A stretch of DNA of 64,000 nt from Clostridia bacterium (GTDB lineage Bacteria > Bacillota > Clostridia > Christensenellales > Christensenellaceae): contig JAFXKX010000001.1 of NCBI GenBank assembly GCA_017531505.1, positions 1-64,000 of the forward strand. The letters are read 5' to 3'. The notes under the pieces were generated by a model, which made no database searches, was not told the DNA's origin, and was given only the letters and a program-made list of their open reading frames with translations. The translations under genes and the position numbers were made by a program. Position 1 is the stretch's first letter. Every line of letters begins with the position of its first letter. Of the stretch, positions 26,209 through 34,736 are shown piece by piece.

Positions 26209-27147
26209 ATGGCAAATTTAGCAGATCTGCTCGCCAGAAACGACAGCCTGAAAAACCGGCAGGAAGCACGGGAACAGGCATGGCGGCAGCAATTATACGC
26301 GATGCATCCTGTCATTGAACAACTGGAGGCGCGAAAACGCACTTTGTTGGTAGATCAACTGCAGGAGATCCTCAGACAGCCTTCACAGAAAGATGCGATC
26401 AAAGCACGTGTCTCTGAACAAGTGCAGGAGATCGAAGTGCAGCTGATGGACTATAAGCAGCAGCACGGTATCCGCGAATATGTGCGGGATGAAATATGTC
26501 CTCTCTGCGGCGGCAGCGGATATGTGCAGGGCGTACTGTGTACCTGTATCCGCGAACAGGCTTATGTGGAAGTGCTGGGCAGTCAGGATTTTTTGGTGAT
26601 GCCGGGCAGCTTTGCAGAGTATAACGATGCTATCTTTGGCAATAACGATGTACAGCGGCAGCGTACCCGCGGCATCCGTTTGTTTTTGCAGGACTATGCC
26701 AAGAAATATCCCCATAGCGATAAGAAGCAGATGCTGATGACAGGGCAGGCAGGATTGGGCAAAAGTTTTCTGCTGCATGCACTGTTAAAAGAATTGTATC
26801 AGAAAGAGCAGGATATCTGCTGTATTTCAGCAGGCCGTCTATTTGATTACTTCCATCAGCACAGACTGGGCGAAGGGTATGCTATCGATTTGATATACGA
26901 GGCAAAGATCCTTGCGATCGATGATTTGGGCAGCGAACCCATGACGGCCAATGTCACACGGGAATATTTTTTCGAATTGCTGTGTAGACGCGCGGAAAAC
27001 GGGTTATATACCATAATGGTGACAAACCATAGCGATCTTGCATTGAAGGAGCGTTATACCGAACGTACGTATTCCCGTATGGTCAGTGTAAAAGACAGCC
27101 ATGTACTGCGCTTTGAGGGCGATGATCTGCGGCTGAGTCTGACATAA
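26209..27147 (+). CDS. dnaC: DnaC/DnaI-type helicase loader ATPase
   Basis: AAA+ protein that loads the replicative helicase. 312 residues. A zinc-finger-like cluster is present at Cys97, Cys100, Cys111 and Cys113 (CPLCGGSGYV...CTC). Walker A GQAGLGKS is at 179-186, Walker B ILAIDDLGSEP follows, and VTNHSD is the sensor region. Residues 1-90 are helical and charged, probably the helicase-binding part. It pairs with the DnaD-like gene just upstream. Whether it should be named dnaC or dnaI is a convention matter. Confidence 0.9.
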   Translation: MANLADLLARNDSLKNRQEAREQAWRQQLYAMHPVIEQLEARKRTLLVDQLQEILRQPSQKDAIKARVSEQVQEIEVQLMDYKQQHGIREYVRDEICPLCGGSGYVQGVLCTCIREQAYVEVLGSQDFLVMPGSFAEYNDAIFGNNDVQRQRTRGIRLFLQDYAKKYPHSDKKQMLMTGQAGLGKSFLLHALLKELYQKEQDICCISAGRLFDYFHQHRLGEGYAIDLIYEAKILAIDDLGSEPMTANVTREYFFELLCRRAENGLYTIMVTNHSDLALKERYTERTYSRMVSVKDSHVLRFEGDDLRLSLT

Positions 27148-27211
27148 AAGGGAGAAATACCCTTGTTAGCGGTAATATAAAATACATCAAACATTTGAAA
27201 GGAACTTATAT

Positions 27212-27673
27212 ATGGCGATCGAATATTTCCATATCAGTGAAAGCGACCATGATATGCTGGAGCAGATCATGGATCTGGAGCAGGAGATCCATCAGGAAAG
27301 AGGATCCGGGCTGAATTACTTTGAAACACACGCATTCGTACGCTATGGCAGAGTATATGCCGCAGTAGAATATGACGAGATCCTGGGCTGTGCACACTTC
27401 CTGCGTGATTTCAACAATCCCGGCAAGTGCTTCCTCTACGAGATCATCGTACGCCCCTCCGAGGCAGGCAAGCACATCGGCGAATCTCTGCTGCTCAGCG
27501 CATTTGCAGATCTGAAAGACAGCGGACTGCGCATGGTAGAGGTATGTGTACATCCTTCCAACTATAAGGCACTCAAGATTTATCGTGAGGCATTGGGCTT
27601 TACCGTCATCAATGCACAGGATGAAAACACTTACGACGATGTGGATTTCCTCATTCTGAGAAAAGCGCTGTAA
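27212..27673 (+). CDS. GNAT family N-acetyltransferase
   Basis: 153 residues. The C-terminal half has the GNAT acetyl-CoA signature: FLYEIIVRPSEAGKHIGESL, where V-R-P-x-x-x-G-K/H-I-G is the pyrophosphate-binding loop, followed by VEVCVHPSNYKALKIYREAL. A middle region (LGCAHFLRDFNNPGKCFLYE) gives the core strands. No substrate can be told from sequence. Possibly a protein or small-molecule acetylase, e.g. RimI-like, but the neighbours give no clear hint. Followed by a strong terminator. Confidence 0.85.
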   Translation: MAIEYFHISESDHDMLEQIMDLEQEIHQERGSGLNYFETHAFVRYGRVYAAVEYDEILGCAHFLRDFNNPGKCFLYEIIVRPSEAGKHIGESLLLSAFADLKDSGLRMVEVCVHPSNYKALKIYREALGFTVINAQDENTYDDVDFLILRKAL

Positions 27674-27681
27674 CGCAAGAT

Positions 27682-27714
27682 AAAAACGCACCGGTATATG
27701 CCGGTGCGTTTTTT
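27682..27714 (+). terminator. GNAT-gene terminator (copy A1)
   Basis: 8-bp GC stem CGCACCGG/CCGGTGCG with loop TATATG, flanked by A and T tracts. A 32-bp core of this element recurs exactly at 29164-29195. Confidence 0.9.
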
Positions 27715-27955
27715 GTTGCAGAAAAACAACCTGCAAGCATTATGCGCGGAATGTTTGCCCGGTATACAAAATGCAGTAAAAAAATTTTTTTGTATGCAAA
27801 AAACGGACTTTTGATCGGGATATATTTTTGAAAAATGCAAAAGATATGCGTGTTTTTCGGGGTGCGAACAGAGGGACGGACGTATTTCTTTGATAGAAAA
27901 TGCAGGAATCAAAAATGCCGCATTCAAAATTATTCTAAAAAAAGGAAATAAATAG

Positions 27956-27984
27956 TTGACACGGCAAGGTAAAGTGTGTATTAT
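27956..27984 (+). promoter_or_regulatory. Promoter of the sugar-binding lipoprotein
   Basis: TTGACA (27956-27961), a 17-bp spacer and TATTAT (27979-27984). The stretch from 27715 to here holds no gene; it is AT-rich with one weak hairpin (ATACAAAA/TTTTGTAT near 27764). Confidence 0.8.
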
Positions 27985-28051
27985 CGTGAACAAGAAGAAA
28001 GAGGGATAGGTTTTGCCACGAAAGAAACCGTTTCCCAGAAAGGAAATCTTT

Positions 28052-29125
28052 ATGAAAAAGTTTTTTGCAATGGTGCTTGCCCTGCTGATGGTTGTGACTA
28101 TGGTTGTCAGCTGCGGCAAAAAGGAAGAGGAACAGTCTTCTGTTATCGGAAGCTCTGTGGTGTCTGAAGCAGGTTCATCTGCGGAGGAAAGTGCCGGTTA
28201 TGACGCGTACAATATTGCCAATATTTACGGTTCTATCACCGGTGACTATTGGGGCATTGTATACAATGGCTGTACTACAGCGCTGGAGGAACTGGAAGCT
28301 GCCTATGGGGTTACCGGATACTGTGTGGCTCCGGCAAACAGTGAACCCACTGCGCAGATGGATCTGATTGAAGCGGCAGTGATCAAAGGCGTAGACGGTA
28401 TCGTACTTTCCAATGTAAATGCAGACAGTATCGGTACATTTGTAGATGACTACTTCAATGAAGACAACTGGACGCCTATCATCCTGATCGACAGATCCAT
28501 GAATTCGACTTCGGATGTTGTAGTCAGCAAACTGATGTCTCCCACCTATGAAATGGGCCAGAAAGCCGGCGAGATCGCAATCGAAGCGATGGATGGCAAA
28601 GGCACTTATTGCTGTCTGGGTATTTCTCCGGAAAATGAAAACTGGGTAGCACGCTCCAAGGGCGCAAAGGATTATATTACCGAAAATGCACCGGATATGG
28701 TAAGCGTAAATGATGACCATGCATTCTGGATGGAAACAGTACTGGAAGATCAGAGATTGCAGTATATCTCCGACGTCATTACCTCCAATCCCGGACCTTT
28801 GGTATTTGTATGTGCAACAGAAGGATATACCAATAACGCAGTTGCTATGATTAACGAGGTTTCTGAGGAACGCAGAAAAGAAATCTCTGTAGTCGGTTTC
28901 GACTTCTCCAAGACCGGCATGTCTTTGCTGGAAGCAGGGTATCTGTACGGTTCTGTTGGTCAGAATCCGTATCTGATGGGCTACAATGCAGTATATGCAA
29001 TGTGTGACTATCTGAGAGACGGCGAGATCGAGATGGATCAGATCGTTCCTTACTGTGTAGTAAAGCAGGATAATCTGGAATCTCCGGAAGTTCAGGAATA
29101 TCTGGCTTCTATGAAGATCGCCTGA
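28052..29125 (+). CDS. Sugar-binding lipoprotein of ABC transport (Peripla_BP_4/RbsB-like)
   Basis: 357 residues from the ATG at 28052 (AAAGGAAATC upstream). Signal peptide with lipobox VVSC, lipidated Cys21, followed by a Ser/Glu-rich linker (22-45). The rest is a type I periplasmic-binding fold: YGSITGDYWGIVYNGCTTAL, AAVIKGVDGIVLSNVNADSI, YFNEDNWTPIILIDRS and GFDFSKTGMSLLEAGYLYGS. By family it binds a monosaccharide or related ligand. No permease or ATPase lies beside it, so it is an orphan receptor in this window or uses a distant transporter. Flanked by identical terminators. Confidence 0.85.
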   Translation: MKKFFAMVLALLMVVTMVVSCGKKEEEQSSVIGSSVVSEAGSSAEESAGYDAYNIANIYGSITGDYWGIVYNGCTTALEELEAAYGVTGYCVAPANSEPTAQMDLIEAAVIKGVDGIVLSNVNADSIGTFVDDYFNEDNWTPIILIDRSMNSTSDVVVSKLMSPTYEMGQKAGEIAIEAMDGKGTYCCLGISPENENWVARSKGAKDYITENAPDMVSVNDDHAFWMETVLEDQRLQYISDVITSNPGPLVFVCATEGYTNNAVAMINEVSEERRKEISVVGFDFSKTGMSLLEAGYLYGSVGQNPYLMGYNAVYAMCDYLRDGEIEMDQIVPYCVVKQDNLESPEVQEYLASMKIA

Positions 29126-29163
29126 TCAGGACAACGATCAAATCGTGTCGTTCACGTAAAATA

Positions 29164-29195
29164 AAAAACGCACCGGTATATGCCGGTGCGTTTTT
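29164..29195. terminator. Terminator (copy A2), shared by lipoprotein gene and nrdG
   Basis: Contains the same 32-bp core as 27682-27714. A and T tracts on both sides make it usable in both directions; it ends the lipoprotein gene (plus) and nrdG (minus). Confidence 0.9.
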
Positions 29196-29198
29196 CTT

Positions 29199-29729
29199 TT
29201 AGTCAAATAATTTTTTGGGCCCGCCCCAACGGGGGGAGTTTTGGATAATGGCCTTTTTTGCCTGCAGAGAAGCGGCAACGTCGATAATACGCTGATTGCG
29301 CGAACCGCGGAAGGGGATCGCCAGACTGCGTTCTGCCAGAATAAAAGGGCCGTCGATAAGCGTATCTGCCAATGCCAGCAATTGCGTCATGGTGCCGCCT
29401 TGCTCCAGTATCTGCTCAAAGGTATAGCCGGAATAGATCGCCAGTTCCAATCCTGCATCGCGGATCATGACGGCCAGCGGGATCAGCGCCTCTGCCTGCA
29501 GCATCGGTTCGCCGCCCGAGAAAGTCACGCCTTTGAGCAAAGGATTTTGCCGGATCTGTGCAAACAACGCCTCTGCAGTAACAAGGGTGCCGCCTTCCAG
29601 GGGCCAGGATTGGGGATTGTGACAGCCCGGGCAATGATGCAGGCATCCCTGCACAAATACCGTGGCGCGGATGCCGGGCCCGTCGGTGATAGAATCGTTG
29701 ACAAAGCCGGCCAGACGGATATCAGACAT
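29199..29729 (-). CDS. nrdG: Anaerobic ribonucleotide reductase activating protein
   Basis: Radical SAM enzyme that installs the glycyl radical on NrdD. 176 residues from the ATG at 29729 (MSDIRLAGFVNDS), which overlaps the nrdD stop by 8 bp; the longer frame upstream lies inside nrdD. The 4Fe-4S motif is CLHHCPGCHNP (Cx3Cx2C) near residue 29. SGGEPML is the SAM-binding GGE motif. ITDGPGIRATVFVQGC is the usual N-terminus. Translationally coupled to nrdD. Confidence 0.95.
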   Translation of the reverse strand: MSDIRLAGFVNDSITDGPGIRATVFVQGCLHHCPGCHNPQSWPLEGGTLVTAEALFAQIRQNPLLKGVTFSGGEPMLQAEALIPLAVMIRDAGLELAIYSGYTFEQILEQGGTMTQLLALADTLIDGPFILAERSLAIPFRGSRNQRIIDVAASLQAKKAIIQNSPRWGGPKKLFD

Positions 29730-32046
29730 GATGCTTGACTCTGTCGCGCTCTTCCGCACGTTTTGCATCGTTGAAACGGTCCAGCGTACCTACCAGATAA
29801 CCGGTGATACGACGGATGCGCTCGATGGGTGCGCTGCCGTCTTCTTTGCGGCCGCAGCCGGGGCATTCGTCATTGATGATGCCGGTATAACCGCAAACAG
29901 GGTCTCTGTCTACGGGGTGGTTGACAGAACCATAGCCGATGCCGGCTTCCTTCATGGCGCGGATGACAGATTCGAATGCGTCCACATTGTTGGCGGTATC
30001 ACCGTCCAGCTCTACATAAGAGATGTGACCTGCATTGGTCAGCGCGTGATACGGTGCTTCCAAAGAGATTTTGTCAAATGCGGAAATGTTGTGATATACC
30101 GGTACATGGAAACTGTTGGTGTAGTATTCGCGGTCGGTAACGCCGGGGATCACGCCGTACTTCTTCTTATCCATACGCACAAATCTGCCGGACAGGCCTT
30201 CTGCCGGGGTAGCCAGCAAAGAGAAGTTGAGCTGTTTTTCTTCGCTCAACTGATCCAGATAATGGCGCATGAAACTGATGATCTCAAGGCCCAGATTCTG
30301 TGCTTCTTCAGATTCGCCGTGATGTTTGCCGGTCAGTGCGACCAGTGTTTCAGCCAGACCGATAAAGCCGATGGACAAAGTGCCGTGGCGCAGTACGTCG
30401 TCCAGAGACTGATTGTCGTCCAGATCGTCGGAATTGATCCATACACCCTGACCCATCAGGAAGGGATAGTTCTTCTTTCTCTTTGCACACTGGATCGCAA
30501 AACGGTCGAGCAGCTGATCTACGACCAGTTCCATTTTGCGCTGCAGTTCATCAAAGAACCATTCCAGATTGCCGTTGCTGCGGATAGCGATACGGGGCAG
30601 GTTGATAGAGGTAAAGCTCAGGTTGCCTCTGCCGAAGCTGATCTCCTTTTCGGGATCGTAGGTGTTGCCCATAACGCGGGTACGGCAGCCCATATAAGAG
30701 ATCTCTGTCTCGGGATGACCGGGTTTATAATACTGCAGGTTGAAGGGGGCATCGATGAAGGAGAAGTTGGGGAACAATCTCTTGGCAGATACTTCACACG
30801 CCAAACGGAACAGGTCATAGTTGGGATCACCGGGGTTGAAGTTGATGCCTTCTTTTACACGGAAAATATGGATGGGGAAGATGGCGGTCTCGCCATGGCC
30901 CAAACCTTCGTAACATGCCTTGAGTACGCTGTGGATGACCATGCGGCCCTCGGGAGAGGTATCGGTACCGTAGTTGATGGAAGAGAAGGGAGTCTGTGCA
31001 CCGGCACGGCTGTGCATGGTGTTGAGATTATGGATGAGTGCTTCCATTGCCTGCTCGGTAGCGCGCTTGGTCTCGGCTTTTGCATGGGAAACGGCAAAAT
31101 TACGCAGCCACAGCAGGGTTTCGGTATCCAGCTTGTCAGCCAGCAATTCTGCTTCCAATGCGTCGTATGCTTCGCAGCCTGCCAGACAGGGGTATACACC
31201 GGGGTGTTCTTTTTCGATATCTGCGATCATTGTGCGCATCTGCTTTTCGGTGATGCCTGCTTCGGGTGCACGGAATTCAGATGCCTTTGCAAAGTTGGCG
31301 GCATACAGACGCTTGAAGGTTTTTGCAACACCGATAGCCAGACCGTAGTCAAAGTTGGGGATACTCTGGCCGCCGTGCTGGTCGTTCTGATTGGACTGGA
31401 TAGCGATACAGGCCAATGCAGAATAGCTGGCGATATCGTTGGGCTCACGCAGGAAACCGTGACCGGTGGAGAAGCCGTCCTTAAACAACTTTACGATATC
31501 GATCTGACAGCAGGTAGTGGTCAGCGTATAGAAATCCAGGTCATGGATATGGATGTCGCCCTCGGAGTGCGCGCGGCTCTGCTCGGGAGACAGGATGTTT
31601 TTGATATAGTAATCCTTTGCACCTTCGGAACCATACTTGAGCATGGAACCCATTGCGGTGTTGCCGTCGATATTGGCGTTGTCGCGCTTCATATCGCTGT
31701 CTTCGGCGTCGGCAAAGGTGATCTCGTCATACGCACGCATCAGCTTGGTGCTGCGTTCTCTGACGCGGGTACGCTCTGCACGGTACAAAATGTATTTCTT
31801 GGCGATCAAGGGATAGCCGTTTTCCATCAACACGGTTTCAACGATATCCTGAATATCCTCTACACCGGGCTCACCGCCGGCGAAACGCTCGATCAGTTTC
31901 TGCTCGGCCTTCTGTGCAAGGCGCAGAGACTCCTGCTCGGAAGTTTTTCTGCCGCTGGCCTCCATAGCCTTCTGAATGGCTACCCGGATCTTGGTGATGT
32001 CATACGGTACAAGACGTCCGTCACGTTTGCGGATGGCTTTGAACAT
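29722..32046 (-). CDS. nrdD: Anaerobic (class III) ribonucleoside-triphosphate reductase
   Basis: Makes dNTPs without oxygen using a glycyl radical and formate. 774 residues. Residues 1-95 are an ATP-cone (MFKAIRKRDGRLVPYDITKI) for allosteric control. The core includes GDIHIHDLDFYT and NLSFTSINLPRIA. The radical Gly is Gly749 in RRITGYLVG. The zinc site near the end shows Cys718, Cys728 and Cys731; a fourth Cys is not obvious. Strong promoter and NrdR-like box upstream. Confidence 0.96.
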   Translation of the reverse strand: MFKAIRKRDGRLVPYDITKIRVAIQKAMEASGRKTSEQESLRLAQKAEQKLIERFAGGEPGVEDIQDIVETVLMENGYPLIAKKYILYRAERTRVRERSTKLMRAYDEITFADAEDSDMKRDNANIDGNTAMGSMLKYGSEGAKDYYIKNILSPEQSRAHSEGDIHIHDLDFYTLTTTCCQIDIVKLFKDGFSTGHGFLREPNDIASYSALACIAIQSNQNDQHGGQSIPNFDYGLAIGVAKTFKRLYAANFAKASEFRAPEAGITEKQMRTMIADIEKEHPGVYPCLAGCEAYDALEAELLADKLDTETLLWLRNFAVSHAKAETKRATEQAMEALIHNLNTMHSRAGAQTPFSSINYGTDTSPEGRMVIHSVLKACYEGLGHGETAIFPIHIFRVKEGINFNPGDPNYDLFRLACEVSAKRLFPNFSFIDAPFNLQYYKPGHPETEISYMGCRTRVMGNTYDPEKEISFGRGNLSFTSINLPRIAIRSNGNLEWFFDELQRKMELVVDQLLDRFAIQCAKRKKNYPFLMGQGVWINSDDLDDNQSLDDVLRHGTLSIGFIGLAETLVALTGKHHGESEEAQNLGLEIISFMRHYLDQLSEEKQLNFSLLATPAEGLSGRFVRMDKKKYGVIPGVTDREYYTNSFHVPVYHNISAFDKISLEAPYHALTNAGHISYVELDGDTANNVDAFESVIRAMKEAGIGYGSVNHPVDRDPVCGYTGIINDECPGCGRKEDGSAPIERIRRITGYLVGTLDRFNDAKRAEERDRVKHHV

Positions 32047-32108
32047 AGAATTTTCTCCTCTTATATCTGCTCTTTGGCGATGGGATATGGTGTTTGATTC
32101 CGATAAAA

Positions 32109-32135
32109 AAGCACTGCCTGTAAAAGGCTGTGCTT
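32109..32135 (-). terminator. Terminator-like hairpin in the nrdD leader
   Basis: Stem AAGCACTGCC/GGCTGTGCTT (one mismatch, 7-nt loop) followed by TTTTTT on the minus strand. It lies between the nrdD promoter and the start codon, so it may be an attenuator, or simply the end of the upstream ABC operon. Confidence 0.6.
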
Positions 32136-32153
32136 CTTTGCTTTTGTATATTA

Positions 32154-32182
32154 ATGATAAGGGATAATCGGGCGGATGTCAA
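32154..32182 (-). promoter_or_regulatory. nrdD promoter
   Basis: On the minus strand TTGACA (32177-32182), a 17-bp spacer and TATCAT (32154-32159), about 110 bp before nrdD. Confidence 0.8.
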
Positions 32183-32202
32183 TGTAAATGCGACAAATAT
32201 CT

Positions 32203-32218
32203 ACACAAAATATAGTAT
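32203..32218. promoter_or_regulatory. NrdR-like box
   Basis: ACACAAAATATAGTAT matches the NrdR-box pattern acaCwAtATaTwGtgt at 14 of 16 positions, 20 bp upstream of the nrdD -35. A weaker match abuts it at 32219-32234. NrdR is the ATP/dATP-sensing repressor of ribonucleotide reductase genes. Confidence 0.6.
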
Positions 32219-32247
32219 ATCCAAAATATGGGATGCGCTATCGATTG

Positions 32248-32835
32248 TTATTCGACAGGATACATCGATTTGCCGGGCAAGTGCACGCAAATGGCCTTTA
32301 CTGCCGCTGCCTCCGCAGGATCGTGGCTGGTAAACAGGCATAATTTGCCCGCGGTATGGGTCAGTACTATGTTGTAAAGAGATGCTTTTGCATCGGTATC
32401 CAATCCGGTAAATGCCTCGTCAAACAGATAAAAGTCTCCGTCGGCGGCAAGGGCGCGGGCGATAGCGGCGCATCGGCGCATTCCGCCGGAGAGGGCTGTC
32501 GGCAGGGCATCGGCAAACCCGTCCAGCCCAACGGCTTTTATCCAAAAATCAGCATCCTTTCGCCGGCATACAAGGGCGATGTTTTGGCGGACGGTAGACC
32601 AGGGCAGCAGGCGGTCTTCCTGAAATACATAGGCGCATTTTCCCATGCCGCCGGATATGCGGCCGGCATCAGGGTTGGTCAAGCCGCATGCCAAACGCAG
32701 CAGGGTAGTTTTACCGCAGCCGGAAGGCCCCATCAGACAGTACCGTTCCCCTTCCCGGAAGGTATAGGAGAAGTTTTCAAGCACGGGCAAGCCGTCGAAG
32801 GATTTGCTGACGTGTAAGAATGTCAGATCAGCCAT
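32248..32835 (-). CDS. ABC transporter ATP-binding protein, NitT/TauT type
   Basis: 195 residues, short for the family. Walker A GPSGCGKTT near 36-44, Q-loop FQEDRLLPWSTV, signature LSGGMRRCAAIARAL and Walker B FYLFDEAFTGLD, then H-loop TSHDPAEA. The LPW after the Q-loop and the LSGGM signature are typical of the nitrate/sulfonate/taurine/HMP group. The ATG at 32835 shares one base with the permease stop (TGATG), so translation is coupled. Substrate not determined. Confidence 0.9.
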   Translation of the reverse strand: MADLTFLHVSKSFDGLPVLENFSYTFREGERYCLMGPSGCGKTTLLRLACGLTNPDAGRISGGMGKCAYVFQEDRLLPWSTVRQNIALVCRRKDADFWIKAVGLDGFADALPTALSGGMRRCAAIARALAADGDFYLFDEAFTGLDTDAKASLYNIVLTHTAGKLCLFTSHDPAEAAAVKAICVHLPGKSMYPVE

Positions 32836-33572
32836 CAAAGCACCTCCTTTTTGGCGGGCACCAGCTTACGGATACATTGTTCCAGCAAGATGCTCAGCAA
32901 TATGACCACCAAAGTCCAGGCAAACAGATCGGTTGTTTCCAGATAGATCTTGGCATCGTAGAGAGAAGCACCGATAGAAAAATCGGGATGACAGAGTACC
33001 TCTGCCGCTACGCCGGATTTCCATGCCAGTCCCAATGCCGTTACGGCAGCAGAGGCGATATACGGGCGCAGCGAGGGCAGATAGATGTGCCGCAGCATAG
33101 CAGTGTGACTGAGCCCAAAGGTGTGTCCCATTTCCAGCAGCGCGGTATCTGTCTGAAGATATCCGTCACGGATATTCTGCCAGGAGATGCTGAGTACCAT
33201 CAGCATGCTGATGAGTACGGGGACCAGCTCGGTATGCAGCCACAACAATACCAATATGATAAAAGAACTGACCGGCGTGGCGCGTACGATATACAGCAGC
33301 GGCTGCAGGATACCGGCGATCACCTGCCAACGGGCGGTGGCGATGCCCAGTACAAATCCGAGGATCATACCCAACAGATATCCTGCCAAAATACGCAGCA
33401 GACTGGCACCTACAGATGCCCAGAATGCCCCGTCTGTACACAAGGTGACCAATCGCCCGGCAACAGCCACAGGATCGGGCAGCAGCAGTGTCTGCCCGAC
33501 CAGCATACCGGCAATCTGCCATATACCGATCCATAATGCTCCGATCAGGAAACAGCGCAATAGTTTACGCAT
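32835..33572 (-). CDS. ABC transporter permease, NitT/TauT type
   Basis: 245 residues from the ATG at 33572 (GAGAGG five bases upstream); the longer open frame upstream has no family similarity. Six or so TM segments: ALWIGIWQIAGMLVG, LLRILAGYLLGMILGFVLGI, SSFIILVLLWLHTELVPVLI, ALGLAWKSGVAAEVL and FAWTLVVILLSILLEQCI. The coupling EAA-like loop is HIYLPSLRPYIASAAVTALG. Paired with the ATPase and the lipoprotein upstream. Confidence 0.9.
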   Translation of the reverse strand: MRKLLRCFLIGALWIGIWQIAGMLVGQTLLLPDPVAVAGRLVTLCTDGAFWASVGASLLRILAGYLLGMILGFVLGIATARWQVIAGILQPLLYIVRATPVSSFIILVLLWLHTELVPVLISMLMVLSISWQNIRDGYLQTDTALLEMGHTFGLSHTAMLRHIYLPSLRPYIASAAVTALGLAWKSGVAAEVLCHPDFSIGASLYDAKIYLETTDLFAWTLVVILLSILLEQCIRKLVPAKKEVL

Positions 33573-33613
33573 AAAAACCTCTCTATATAAAATACAGCCG
33601 ACCACACAAAAAG

Positions 33614-33636
33614 GGGCGTACATCAACGGTACGCCC
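33614..33636 (-). terminator. Intercistronic terminator between substrate-binding protein and permease
   Basis: 8-bp perfect stem GGGCGTAC/GTACGCCC, then CTTTTTGTG on the minus strand, 6 bp after the lipoprotein stop. Probably partial, leaving more mRNA for the binding protein than for the membrane parts. Confidence 0.7.
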
Positions 33637-33642
33637 GGCAAG

Positions 33643-34668
33643 TTACGGAATATAGTAGAAGCTGTCATCCGGCAGAGTGCCGCCCACTGCGGCGGGATTT
33701 GCTTCGTAAAGGATCTCGAGGAAAGGCTTGAGCGCGTCGCGCATGGTGGCGCCGCTGATATAAGCCACGCCGCAGGAAGGCAATGCTTCTTCGGCCAATT
33801 CGGCATTGGCCATGATGCCGTATTTTGCAACAAGGGCGGCGGTCTCTTCGGTATGGATAGATACATAACTGATGGAATTCAGGTATTCCTGCAGGAAGAG
33901 ATCCACGGCATCTTTATTCTGCTCGACAAAATCTTTGCGGGCAACGACGCATCCCATGACCATAGCTGCATTACTGTCGGTGGCTTCCCATGCATCGCCT
34001 ACATTGACGCAGATGATGAGGTCTTCCAGCTTGTCCTGCGCGACGGTGACAAAGGGCTGCGGTAGCAGCGCAATAGTTTCCTTGCCGGCAGCCAGCTGAG
34101 AGAGTACTTCGCTGTGCTCGGAATAATATTGGATGGTCACTTTATCGGTGAGACCGTTGGCCTCCAGGATGTATTTGAGTACATACTCGGGGGTGGAACC
34201 CTGTCCGGCCATGGCAATGGTCTTTCCGGCCAGCCCGGCGAGGGTCAGTTGTTCTTCCTCGGTCTGTACAATATACAGATTGCTCAGGGTATTGAGTGCC
34301 AGTACCTGAATGTTGCCATTTGTCTTTGCGTACAGGGTGGCGGCCAGATTGGCGGGAATGGCAGCAATATCTGCCTGGCCGGAGGTCAGCTTGCCCACGA
34401 TATCTGCCGGGGCGGTGGTCAGAGAGAAGGTGTAGTTGCCTTTGGCGGTACCGTTGTCAGATGCATCCATCAACTGTACCAGACCCATGCCGGTAGGGCC
34501 GGAAATAGCATATACACGGACGGGATCCTCTGTGGCGGCGCCCTGATGGGGGAGACCTGCATCAGAAACCACCTGCGCAGGGGCGGCGGCTTCACCGCAG
34601 CCAAACAGACTCATACACAATATCAGCAATGCACAGAGCAATGCAGTTTTTTTCATAATATATTTCAT
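33643..34668 (-). CDS. ABC transporter substrate-binding lipoprotein, NitT/TauT type
   Basis: 341 residues from the ATG at 34668. Signal peptide with lipobox LFGC (Cys24). The mature part is a type II binding fold: VRVYAISGPTGMGLVQLM, TSGQADIAAIPANLAATLYA, VLALNTLSNLYIVQ, GKTIAMAGQGSTPEYVLKYI and LLPQPFVTVAQ, as in NMT1/SsuA-like proteins that bind small organic anions or thiamine precursors. The start is not certain: AGGAG lies 12 bp before the ATG. First gene of a three-gene importer operon. Confidence 0.85.
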   Translation of the reverse strand: MKYIMKKTALLCALLILCMSLFGCGEAAAPAQVVSDAGLPHQGAATEDPVRVYAISGPTGMGLVQLMDASDNGTAKGNYTFSLTTAPADIVGKLTSGQADIAAIPANLAATLYAKTNGNIQVLALNTLSNLYIVQTEEEQLTLAGLAGKTIAMAGQGSTPEYVLKYILEANGLTDKVTIQYYSEHSEVLSQLAAGKETIALLPQPFVTVAQDKLEDLIICVNVGDAWEATDSNAAMVMGCVVARKDFVEQNKDAVDLFLQEYLNSISYVSIHTEETAALVAKYGIMANAELAEEALPSCGVAYISGATMRDALKPFLEILYEANPAAVGGTLPDDSFYYIP

Positions 34669-34696
34669 AGGAAAAATACACTCCTTTTCTCGAATT

Positions 34697-34725
34697 ATTG
34701 TAACCAAGACCTATGGGAAAGTCAA
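34697..34725 (-). promoter_or_regulatory. Promoter of the ABC importer operon
   Basis: On the minus strand TTGACT (34720-34725), a 17-bp spacer and TACAAT (34697-34702), 29 bp before the start codon. Confidence 0.75.
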
Positions 34726-34736
34726 GGAAGCGGGAG

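Noticed and set aside
29662-32097. 811-codon plus-strand open frame
   Set aside because: It lies entirely antisense to nrdD and the start of nrdG, which match known families from end to end; the antisense protein has no recognisable domain.
33573-33866. N-terminal extension of the ABC permease frame
   Set aside because: It overlaps the binding-protein gene and a terminator, and the ATG at 33572 has a good ribosome binding site and begins the family similarity.
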